From the NCBI GenBank assembly GCA_030621685.1, contig JAUXHF010000031.1, positions 1 to 11,464 of the forward strand: a stretch of DNA of 11,464 nucleotides. The letters run 5' to 3'. Origin of the DNA: Spirochaetota bacterium. Its GTDB lineage: Bacteria; Spirochaetota; UBA12135; COTS27. Positions 1 to 5,882 of the stretch are shown in pieces (the stretch's first letter is position 1; each line of letters begins with the position of its first letter). Under the pieces are notes generated by a model. The model was not told where the DNA came from, did not search any database, and saw only the letters and a program-made list of their open reading frames with translations. The position numbers were made by a program, and so were the translations under genes.

Positions 1-2
1 CA

Positions 3-581
3 CGCCTAGGGTATGTCCCCGTAAGTAGCCATATAGAAACCTTAGTAGGCCAGCCTCATCAAACGCCTAATCAAAAACCTCATCAAAAGCCTGAAAATTT
101 CAGCAATAAACTAAGTACGCTTGCCACAGAGGCTAGCAATAACCCCAGCCCCCAAAAAGAAAGCATGGCTAAAAATATGAACCCCGGCAGGCATGCTCAA
201 AAACTAAAATCATACAGCCAAATGTATTTGAAAGCCAGTAACTTATATTACGAAAAAAAATTCCTTAACGCCGAAGAGGTTTTGGCAGCCTTGTTACTGG
301 CTCTTCAGGCTGAAAAAAAAACAAGCCTCGAAGCTGCAAGACTACTACGCAAAGCCGAAGAACGTAGCCTCACCTTATACTATCGCCTCTTGCAAAATAT
401 TGCCACCCGTAGCACCTCGTTAGAAAGCCCTTATTTGGAATTTGTGAAAAACCATCCTTTGTTTTTTGTCATCGCGCCCAATAACCTAGAATTAGAAGTA
501 AACGATTTAATCCTCCGAAAACTTATAGCTCTTAACCAAAATTCTGTACTCCTGCAATACTATAATGGCTATACGCTTTAA
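3..581 (+). CDS. Unrecognised protein, C-terminal part (5' end outside the window)
   Basis: I do not recognise this protein. The reading frame is open from the left edge (first full codon at 3) to a stop at 579-581, giving 192 visible residues. An ATG at 165 could begin a 138-residue protein, preceded by a weak purine stretch (AAAAAGAAAG). I favour a longer protein entering from the left, because the upstream frame has no stop and holds an in-frame 12-nt repeat encoding P-H/N-Q-T/K units, which resembles a linker. The part after residue 165/3 is rich in Leu, Ala, Glu and Lys and predicts mostly helix (for example around VLAALLLALQAEKK), with no clear signal peptide or membrane segment. It ends in a more hydrophobic stretch (HPLFFVIAPNNLELEV). 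It lies upstream of xseB and fliS with a 190-nt gap, so a flagellar link is possible but unproven. That it is coding is fairly sure; its start and function are not. Confidence 0.6.
   Translation, partial: RLGYVPVSSHIETLVGQPHQTPNQKPHQKPENFSNKLSTLATEASNNPSPQKESMAKNMNPGRHAQKLKSYSQMYLKASNLYYEKKFLNAEEVLAALLLALQAEKKTSLEAARLLRKAEERSLTLYYRLLQNIATRSTSLESPYLEFVKNHPLFFVIAPNNLELEVNDLILRKLIALNQNSVLLQYYNGYTL
54..92 (+). repeat. In-frame 12-nt tandem repeat, three units plus a partial
   Basis: Three 12-nt units, CCTCATCAAACG, CCTAATCAAAAA and CCTCATCAAAAG, are followed by another CCT. In the frame of the left-edge gene they read PHQT, PNQK, PHQK, P. The period is a multiple of three and the variation keeps the Pro-X-Gln-X pattern, which supports this stretch being a translated linker rather than a 5' untranslated region. 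Confidence 0.7.
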
Positions 582-618
582 CAAATGCTTACGTAACAGA
601 AACCTTGCAAATTTTTCC

Positions 619-647
619 TTGTTTTTTCTAAATTCACACACTATTAT
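619..647 (+). promoter_or_regulatory. Candidate sigma-70-type promoter upstream of xseB-fliS
   Basis: TTGTTT (619-624) and TATTAT (642-647) are separated by 17 nt in an AT-rich intergenic stretch. The -10 box matches the consensus at five of six positions and the -35 at three of six. It would drive xseB and fliS together. AT-rich DNA gives such matches by chance, so this is only a candidate. I found no convincing sigma-28 flagellar promoter here. Confidence 0.35.
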
Positions 648-757
648 ATAAACATATGCTTGTACTCTATGCCCCATAAGCACTATCATCTTAAGCATTG
701 CGCATTTGTTTTATGCTTTCTACAAAAAAACATAGTTTTACTGTAAAATTCAAAAAA

Positions 758-775
758 ATGACCGAGAGAAAATGA
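758..775 (+). promoter_or_regulatory. Five-codon leader mini-ORF overlapping the xseB start (ATGA)
   Basis: ATG at 758 opens a five-codon ORF (MTERK) whose TGA (773-775) overlaps the xseB ATG (772-774) in an ATGA junction. A ribosome finishing the mini-ORF would stop exactly on the xseB start. The purine stretch GAGAGA serves at the same time as mini-ORF codons and as a weak ribosome-binding site for xseB. The sequence is certain; use as a leader is inferred, and strengthened by the similar chain before murE. Confidence 0.35.
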
Positions 776-1008
776 CCGCGGGAAAGAGCGAAGAAATTCC
801 TAACACCAGCCTTAGTTTAGAACAAGCCCTAGAGAAATTAGAGGCTTATAGCAGGGCTATTCAAAATTCTGAGCAAGATTTTGAAAGTTCGCTGAAGATA
901 TATGAACAGGCAAAAGCCCTAAGTTCAGTTATCGAGAAAAAGCTAGCTAGCTATAAAAAAAAACTTGAGTTTTTTGACGCAGAAACAAATCAAAATTTAG
1001 AAGAATAA
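772..1008 (+). CDS. xseB: Exodeoxyribonuclease VII small subunit
   Basis: The 78-residue product fits XseB, the small subunit of exonuclease VII, a cytoplasmic enzyme that degrades single-stranded DNA from both ends into oligonucleotides; several XseB copies assemble on the catalytic XseA. The family pattern is clear at residues 13-70: LSLEQALEKLEAYSRAI, then a short hydrophilic turn, then SSLKIYEQAKALSSVIEKKL and a final helix ending KKLEFFD. Length is normal for the family (about 60-90). The ATG at 772 is chosen because GAGAG lies just upstream and the family pattern starts about a dozen residues in. xseA is not in the window. fliS starts 83 nt downstream, so the two are probably cotranscribed. 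The short length is the only reason for doubt. Confidence 0.85.
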   Translation: MTAGKSEEIPNTSLSLEQALEKLEAYSRAIQNSEQDFESSLKIYEQAKALSSVIEKKLASYKKKLEFFDAETNQNLEE

Positions 1009-1091
1009 AATAATGTTATTGCCAGACGCTATCATCCGATAGTAAAAAGAAATCACAAGTATTATCACTTTAAAAACGGAAAGAAAACGCC

Positions 1092-1532
1092 ATGACTACA
1101 GGCTATAACAATTGCCAAGAAACCTATACAAACAATCGAGTTCAAACAGCTAATCGCGTGGAGCTTGTTATCATGCTTTACGAAGGAGCCATTGCTTTCA
1201 TAAATAAAGCCATTGAAAGTATGCATTACAGCTCTTATGATAAAGTCAATAGCAATATTCACCGCGCTTTGGATATTATTGTAGAGCTAAGAATGACTTT
1301 GAACATGGAAGCCGGCGAAGTAAGCAACAAACTAGAAACCATTTATGAATTTATAGAAGAACAGCTACGCTCGGCAAACCTGAAGAAAGAAAAAACCGGG
1401 CTGAATGAGGCTAAAGCTGTAATCGAAAATTTGCTTACGGCATGGAAACAGGTACTCCTTTCCGATACCGACAATCCGCCAAATGAAAGCAGTTTTTCAA
1501 ATTTACTAAATGGCTTCTCGATGAAGGCTTAA
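1092..1532 (+). CDS. fliS: Flagellar secretion chaperone FliS
   Basis: The 146-residue product matches FliS, the cytosolic chaperone that binds the C-terminal part of flagellin, stops it polymerising early and delivers it to the flagellar type III export gate. Seen in the sequence: an N-terminal Tyr/Gln-rich segment (residues 5-12), the conserved block TANRVELVIMLYEGAIAFINKA (about 19-40), the helix with HRALDIIVELRMTLNMEAGEVSNKLETIYEFIEEQLRSANLKK (about 57-99) and a final helix with LLTAWKQVL. Length is close to the usual 125-145, with a short Ser/Asn-rich tail. GGAAAG at 1078-1083 lies 8 nt before the ATG. It is followed by a terminator-like hairpin, so it is probably the last gene of its transcript. 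No flagellin or fliD gene is visible here. Confidence 0.93.
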   Translation: MTTGYNNCQETYTNNRVQTANRVELVIMLYEGAIAFINKAIESMHYSSYDKVNSNIHRALDIIVELRMTLNMEAGEVSNKLETIYEFIEEQLRSANLKKEKTGLNEAKAVIENLLTAWKQVLLSDTDNPPNESSFSNLLNGFSMKA

Positions 1533-1569
1533 AAATAATACTAAAGCCTTCCATTCTATGCTTGCTTTC

Positions 1570-1597
1570 AAGAGCCGCTCTCTGCAGGGCGGCTTTT
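1570..1597 (+). terminator. Probable Rho-independent terminator after fliS
   Basis: AAGAGCCGC (1570-1578) pairs with GCGGCTTTT (1589-1597) across a 10-nt loop: a 9-bp stem with one G-T wobble, GC-rich at the loop end, whose 3' arm runs into four T residues. It lies 38 nt after the fliS stop. The T tract is short, so efficiency may be modest. Confidence 0.65.
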
Positions 1598-1738
1598 GGA
1601 AAATTCATGGGTACATGCTTCTTTCGCCTTACTTGCTCTCATTTTTATTTAAAAGCAAGAAGCAAAAAATCCAGCAGAAAAATAGAAAAAAATCCTTTTT
1701 ACTTCTTAGCCTACAATATAGATAACAAGCAGATATTT

Positions 1739-1743
1739 AAGGA
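1739..1743 (+). promoter_or_regulatory. Ribosome-binding site that sets the TTG start of the rhomboid gene
   Basis: AAGGA at 1739-1743 lies 8 nt before the TTG at 1752. An in-frame TAA at 1738-1740 applies to another frame, so the site is free intergenic sequence. It is among the best Shine-Dalgarno matches in the window and supports translation starting at TTG. Confidence 0.6.
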
Positions 1744-1751
1744 AACAAAGC

Positions 1752-2402
1752 TTGAATTCCCCAACCGCCAAACAAGGATTTTTAAAGAACTGGTCTTATA
1801 CATGGGTTCTCTTTCCCATATTGGCCATCATTCTAGTGTTTTTCTTAGATTCATCAACACCGGGCGTTAATATGAACTCTTTCGGAATTCATTCTAGGCA
1901 TACTTCAGGCTTATTGGGTATTTTCTTTGCTCCTTTTTTGCATAGCAACTTCCGCCATCTCTTAGGCAACATTGTGCCTCTTTTTGTTATGCTAAACATC
2001 TTAGTATTATTTTATAAGGAGTCATATTGGGCAATCTTGTTTTTGAACGTAAGCATGGGCGGGCTTGCTACCTGGGTTTTCGGCAGCGATGGCCTGCACA
2101 TAGGTGCTAGCGGTCTTGTGTTTTCTTTAACCAGTTTTTTTGCTATCTCGGGGTTTATTAGAAAGAAAATAATGCTCATGGTTATTGGCGTTGTCGTAGC
2201 CTACTCTTATAAATCTTTACTAGGTGGCTTACTAGGCTTTGGGAATGGTTTAGATAATATTTCGTACTCCAGCCATTGGGGCGGGCTTATCGCTGGTATT
2301 ATTACCGCCTTTATAATACTTAAATTTGAACAGCCTAGGCCTAACCCTAACGCCAAGCCCCTGCCGCCCAATACGACTTCTCCGCCTAGCGACTTCTCCT
2401 AG
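1752..2402 (+). CDS. Rhomboid-family intramembrane serine protease
   Basis: This 216-residue membrane protein cuts transmembrane substrates inside the bilayer, by family knowledge. The rhomboid hallmarks are present: HSNFRHLLGN (residues 64-73, with the H-x3-N element before TM2), the GASG nucleophile loop with Ser120, and the partner His175 in SSHWGGLIAG, giving the Ser-His dyad. Hydrophobic segments are visible at about 17-33, 68-88, 91-109, 120-135, 139-155 and 176-191, which fits a six-segment core. The C-terminal 25 residues are a Pro/Asn/Ser-rich tail. The TTG start is supported by AAGGA upstream; the first ATG in frame would cut into TM1. The gene stands between the fliS terminator and rsmH, 62 nt from the latter. 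The substrate is unknown, and proximity to cell-wall genes does not establish one. Confidence 0.88.
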   Translation: MNSPTAKQGFLKNWSYTWVLFPILAIILVFFLDSSTPGVNMNSFGIHSRHTSGLLGIFFAPFLHSNFRHLLGNIVPLFVMLNILVLFYKESYWAILFLNVSMGGLATWVFGSDGLHIGASGLVFSLTSFFAISGFIRKKIMLMVIGVVVAYSYKSLLGGLLGFGNGLDNISYSSHWGGLIAGIITAFIILKFEQPRPNPNAKPLPPNTTSPPSDFS

Positions 2403-2464
2403 CTATGCATAGCCTAGCGAAATAAGAGTTATCAGTTAAAAGCTTAGTTATAAACAAAGCCTTT

Positions 2465-3487
2465 GTGGCCACGATTTACCATACGCCTGTACTGTTAGAG
2501 TATATTCTAGAAAACCTGCTAAGCTCTGGGCATTCGCTGGTGGTAGATGCCACCTTAGGCGAAGGGGGGCATAGCGAGGCTTTTTTGCGCCAAGGCAAAA
2601 CTGTTATTGCCTTTGAACGTGATGGGGTTTTGCTGCAGAAAACTAAGGCAAGGCTGGCCTCTTATATTGAGGAGGCCAAACTTTATATTATCCATGGGAA
2701 TTTTGTCGACCTAGAGCAGCACCTAGCCGACATCTTAGCTGGGCTTGGCAAAACTCGTGTCGATTTTTTTCTCTTTGATTTAGGCATATCAAAATATCAT
2801 TACTTTGAAAGTGGCAACGGATTTTCCTTCAATAAAGATGAACCCTTACTGATGACCTTAGATGCTCCGGGCAGCCAGCGTAACGCCCAGCAAATTATCA
2901 ATGAGAGTAGCCAAGAAAAACTTGCCCAGATTTTCAGTGAATTTGGAGAAGAAACACATGCCTTGCGCTATGCTACAGCCATTTTGAAACAACGGCGTAG
3001 CATGCCCTTTCGCAGTTCAAAGCAGCTAGCCGAATGTCTTTGGCAAGCAGCCCCTCGTTACGCTAGGCATAAAAGAATTCATCCTGCCACGAAAACCTTT
3101 CAGGCCCTGCGCATTACCGTAAACCAAGAATTAACCTGTATTGAGCCAGCCTTGCTCGCTAGCGCCAAACGCTTATCTCTTGGCGGAAGGCTTTGTGTTA
3201 TCTCCTATCATTCTTTAGAAGATAGAATTGTTAAAAAAACATTCAAGCAACATGTAAGAAAAAACGAAAATTATAATAAGTACGCAAAACAACAACCAAC
3301 AGAGAATCAAAATACAAGGATATACAGCCTTGTTAATAAAAAAACCGTAAAACCAAGCCATGCAGAATGCCTCAGCAACAAAGCAGCAAGAAGCGCGAAA
3401 CTTCGCACCCTCCAGCATAACTCTGCTGCTATTTTATCAGAGAGCGCTATAAAAACACATCAAACTCCATACAAGCACTCTATTTAA
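2465..3487 (+). CDS. rsmH: 16S rRNA (cytosine-1402-N4)-methyltransferase RsmH (MraW)
   Basis: RsmH uses S-adenosylmethionine to N4-methylate C1402 of 16S rRNA in the decoding site. Seen motifs: HTPVLLE (6-12), the SAM-binding DATLGEGGH (28-36), FDLGIS (104-109), HPATKTFQALRITVNQEL (206-223) and SYHSLEDRIVKKTF (247-260), followed by the family's SNKAARSAKLR (304-314). The 340 residues are slightly longer than the usual 300-320, owing to an Asn/Lys-rich stretch (264-285) and a 26-residue tail. The GTG at 2465 is the only standard start between an in-frame TAA (2423-2425) and the conserved HTPVL, although no Shine-Dalgarno is visible. It is the usual first or second gene of dcw clusters and fits that role here; mraZ is not present upstream. 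Confidence 0.96.
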   Translation: MATIYHTPVLLEYILENLLSSGHSLVVDATLGEGGHSEAFLRQGKTVIAFERDGVLLQKTKARLASYIEEAKLYIIHGNFVDLEQHLADILAGLGKTRVDFFLFDLGISKYHYFESGNGFSFNKDEPLLMTLDAPGSQRNAQQIINESSQEKLAQIFSEFGEETHALRYATAILKQRRSMPFRSSKQLAECLWQAAPRYARHKRIHPATKTFQALRITVNQELTCIEPALLASAKRLSLGGRLCVISYHSLEDRIVKKTFKQHVRKNENYNKYAKQQPTENQNTRIYSLVNKKTVKPSHAECLSNKAARSAKLRTLQHNSAAILSESAIKTHQTPYKHSI

Positions 3488-3526
3488 GCCATTATATGTA
3501 AGCTACCCAAGAAAACAAATACTCCT

Positions 3527-3847
3527 ATGAAACTATTCAAATTAAGCATCCCTAACCTTCAGCAATCATATGTTATTTTTGGCATTTTCTGCCTAGCCTT
3601 GCTCTTTATCCTTGTTGGATATGCAGAGACACAAAGGCAGCTCGCCCTCCGCGACTATAGCAAAGCACAAAAAAACTATGAGAAAATCCTACTACAAAAA
3701 AAAACTTTAACTGAAAAAATCACGGAACACTCGCTTTCCTCTTCCCAAAACAGTGAATTCTCTGAAAATTGGCTACGCATTAAAATAAAAGATGTGCCTA
3801 TAGTACAATTTACGTATGATGTACAACAGGATCTACAAAAAAAATAG
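3527..3847 (+). CDS. ftsL: FtsL-like division protein (small bitopic membrane protein)
   Basis: This 106-residue protein is assigned mainly from position and architecture: right after rsmH, a short cytoplasmic N-terminus, one transmembrane segment at about 16-35 (VIFGIFCLALLFILVGYA), then a heptad-like coiled-coil region (about 37-68, rich in Gln, Leu and Lys). This matches FtsL, which joins DivIB/FtsQ and FtsB at the division septum and helps activate septal wall synthesis. FtsL sequences are poorly conserved, so no motif confirms it. Its ATG is 39 nt after the rsmH stop without a strong ribosome-binding site. The gene ends in an A8 tract (3837-3844) directly before TAG; deletion of a single A would extend the protein to 3926. 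No ftsI follows, unlike most bacteria. Confidence 0.65.
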   Translation: MKLFKLSIPNLQQSYVIFGIFCLALLFILVGYAETQRQLALRDYSKAQKNYEKILLQKKTLTEKITEHSLSSSQNSEFSENWLRIKIKDVPIVQFTYDVQQDLQKK

Positions 3848-3905
3848 TTTAATAAGCAAACACCGCCCCAAGAAAAAAACAAAATTCGAGTTTTCAATCT
3901 TTAGC

Positions 3906-3990
3906 ATGACCTCCTTCCTGTTATGAAGCCCAAGCTGCTTCGATGAACAAAAAATCACAATTTCCCATGCAAGCCAAGAAGAAGCTATGA
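3906..3990 (+). promoter_or_regulatory. Chain of three mini-ORFs linked by ATGA overlaps into murE
   Basis: Three tiny ORFs follow one another: MTSFLL (3906-3926), MKPKLLR (3923-3946) and a 15-residue lysine-rich peptide beginning MNKKSQ (3943-3990). The stop of each overlaps the start of the next in ATGA (3923-3926, 3943-3946), and the third stops on the murE start (ATGA at 3987-3990). They use the three frames in turn and end in the murE frame. None has a good Shine-Dalgarno sequence. The layout would pass a terminating ribosome along to murE by reinitiation. The overlaps are directly visible; translation of the peptides is not shown. Confidence 0.45.
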
Positions 3991-5882
3991 CCTACCTTGA
4001 TACTCAGCAAGAGTATCTGTCCCAGCTAGCAGATACTCTTGCCATGCCGCTTTCTGGCAAACTACAAAGGCATTTCATACAAGCAGCAAATAAGAAAGCT
4101 AAACTCCGCCACGATAGCCGTAAGACGCAAACAGGCGACATACTTGTTGCCTTAGATGGCCAAAAACATAAAGCCAGCCAATACCTAAGCCCAGCTTCCG
4201 TGCAGCGCAAAGCAGGGCTGATCCTTGTTGATTCCAGCCAAGCAATACAAATAAAACAAAGTGTAAGCAAAGCCCACCAGCATAAATTGCTCTTTGTAGA
4301 GCAATTGGCTAAGAAAGTAAGCGCCTTAGCTGCGGCATTTTATCGACATCCCAGCAAAGACATGAAACTCATTGCCATTACCGGCAGCAACGGCAAGACC
4401 TCCTTAGCTTTTCTATTCGAACATTTTTATAAACAAAGTGGCCATGCAACAGGAATCATCAGCACCATACTGCAGCGCTCTACAACCAGCAAGGAAGGCA
4501 GCTTAACACAGATAAGCAAAAATACGACACCACATGCCATAGACTTACACACAAGCCTAGCTAGCATGCGAGATCTTGGCGTAGAAACCGTTATCCTTGA
4601 AGCTTCATCGGAAGGCTTAGCGTTAGGCAGGCTTTCTAGCATCCACCTCGATAGCGCTTTGCTTACCAATCTTAGTAGCGACCATCTTGATTTTCATAAG
4701 AACATGCAACAGTATTTTCTTTCGAAGTTCAAACTGTTTTCACTCTTAAAACAAAGTGAAAAAAAAAACAAGCAGGCTCTCATCTCGCTACGCACCTTGC
4801 ATAACAGCTGGGCTTTGTCAAAGCTGGGCAAGCTGGCTACGCCTACGAAAAACCTTCAATCCTTTTGGCTGGAAAGCACTTTGCCTTACAGCGCTTTACT
4901 GAAAAATGAACTTAAGCAGATTTTTCTTCCCCAAGATGCCGAGGAAGCTGCTAAGGTTTTTCGAAAAAACCTTAGCAGCCATCAGCTTTATAGTTTTAAA
5001 TTAGAACTCCAAAATTTCATGCCAAGGCCGCTTTCTGTTTCAGCCGATACATTTAACGCTTCGGCCTCGGCCAAGAACCTAGCAGCCTCCCCCACACAAT
5101 CATGGTTACGCCTATTTAAAAATAATGCCGACACATTAAACTCAGCCAAGCCAGTTTTCCCCCAGTTATTTCCCGAGTTATTTATCCAGTTAACTACCCC
5201 CTTGCTAGGGCAGATGAACGGCGAGAATATTGCCCTCGTCTTACTAGAAATATTAACTTCAGCAAAATTCAGCCAGATCAGCCACAAAGAACGCTCTAAC
5301 TTATTAGAACAGTGCAAACAGAGCCTGGCTACTTTCTCGATACCCGGACGCATGCAGTGGGTACAGACCCATAGCCCCTGTGTCATTATTGATTTTGCCC
5401 ATAGCCCAGGAGCGCTTTACGAAACATTAGTAGCCCTGCAGTCTTTGAAGAAATTTCCTCTTTTTCGCAAGGCTAAGCTCCACACGCTCTTTGGTTGCGG
5501 CGGCGATCGTGATGCTCTAAAACGTCCTCTTATGGGCGCTATTGCCTATGCCTTAAGCGATGGCGTTTTCCTTAGCTCTGATAACCCCCGTAGCGAAGAC
5601 CCTAAGAAAATTCTTGATGAAATTGAAGCCGGTATCCTCGGAAAAAAAGCAGAACTTAGGGCCTTGAGTAAAAGCTCTACCATCAACTTTACAGAAAAAC
5701 CCTACGTAACTATTGTGAATCGGGAGCAGGCTATTTTCAAAGCCATCCACAGCATAAGCCTAAACGATATTTTATTGGTAGCTGGCAAGGGGCATGAACA
5801 GTATCAAGAAACAGCCTCTGGCAAAAAAGATTTTGATGAAAAAGAAATACTGAACATGGCACTTAAGTCGCGGAAAGCATGA
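3987..5882 (+). CDS. murE: UDP-N-acetylmuramoyl-tripeptide synthetase MurE
   Basis: MurE is a cytoplasmic ATP-dependent ligase that adds the third, diamino residue to UDP-MurNAc-Ala-Glu. Visible in order: DSRKTQTGDILVALDG (43-58) of the substrate-binding domain; ATP loop TGSNGKT (132-138); NTTP (179-182); EASSEGLALGR (205-215); TNLSSDHLDFH (227-237); SKFKLF (246-251) with probable carbamoylated Lys247; NGENIALVLLE (411-421); DFAHSPGALYETL (469-481); DNPR (532-535), the motif that in characterised enzymes reads meso-diaminopimelate; and AGKGHEQYQ (599-607). At 631 residues it is about 130 longer than usual, mostly between 252 and 405. That part is Lys/Ser/Ala-rich and contains a 15-bp inverted repeat and an A10 tract (4759-4768). 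The usual SSH is SSE here. It starts at ATGA after a mini-ORF chain and overlaps murF. Confidence 0.95.
   Translation: MTYLDTQQEYLSQLADTLAMPLSGKLQRHFIQAANKKAKLRHDSRKTQTGDILVALDGQKHKASQYLSPASVQRKAGLILVDSSQAIQIKQSVSKAHQHKLLFVEQLAKKVSALAAAFYRHPSKDMKLIAITGSNGKTSLAFLFEHFYKQSGHATGIISTILQRSTTSKEGSLTQISKNTTPHAIDLHTSLASMRDLGVETVILEASSEGLALGRLSSIHLDSALLTNLSSDHLDFHKNMQQYFLSKFKLFSLLKQSEKKNKQALISLRTLHNSWALSKLGKLATPTKNLQSFWLESTLPYSALLKNELKQIFLPQDAEEAAKVFRKNLSSHQLYSFKLELQNFMPRPLSVSADTFNASASAKNLAASPTQSWLRLFKNNADTLNSAKPVFPQLFPELFIQLTTPLLGQMNGENIALVLLEILTSAKFSQISHKERSNLLEQCKQSLATFSIPGRMQWVQTHSPCVIIDFAHSPGALYETLVALQSLKKFPLFRKAKLHTLFGCGGDRDALKRPLMGAIAYALSDGVFLSSDNPRSEDPKKILDEIEAGILGKKAELRALSKSSTINFTEKPYVTIVNREQAIFKAIHSISLNDILLVAGKGHEQYQETASGKKDFDEKEILNMALKSRKA
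4947..4979. repeat. Perfect 15-bp inverted repeat inside murE
   Basis: The left arm GCTGCTAAGGTTTTT (4947-4961) is exactly complementary to the right arm AAAAACCTTAGCAGC (4965-4979), with only CGA between. It encodes residues 321-331 of MurE (AAKVFRKNLSS) in frame. It is not followed by a T tract, so it does not look like an ordinary terminator. A perfect 15-bp stem with so short a loop is very unlikely by chance in 11 kb. It may be a palindromic element inserted in frame or an mRNA hairpin. Confidence 0.9.

Noticed and set aside
736..748. TTTTAC-T-GTAAAA inverted repeat upstream of xseB
   Set aside because: A/T-only apart from one pair and only 6 bp; could be an operator but chance is likely in this AT-rich stretch.
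1029..1042. CTATC-ATCC-GATAG hairpin and CCGATA resembling a sigma-28 -10 box before fliS
   Set aside because: No TAAA element at the required spacing, and the stem is only 5 bp.
1006..1095. The xseB frame stays open after its TAA up to a TGA overlapping the fliS ATG
   Set aside because: There is no start codon in this stretch, so it is not a mini-ORF like the ones before xseB and murE; read-through would be needed.
1562..1870. A 102-codon + strand open frame over the fliS terminator and the start of the rhomboid gene
   Set aside because: It contains the terminator hairpin, overlaps the clear rhomboid frame and has no recognisable motif.
2402..2413. 12-bp palindrome GCTATGCATAGC at the rhomboid stop
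   Set aside because: Short, without a second copy, and partly shaped by the frequent CTAG/TAGC words of this genome; not enough for an operator call.
4285..4306. 9-bp inverted repeat AATTGCTCT / AGAGCAATT with a 4-nt loop in murE
   Set aside because: Same chance level as above, and the encoded residues sit in an ordinary part of MurE.
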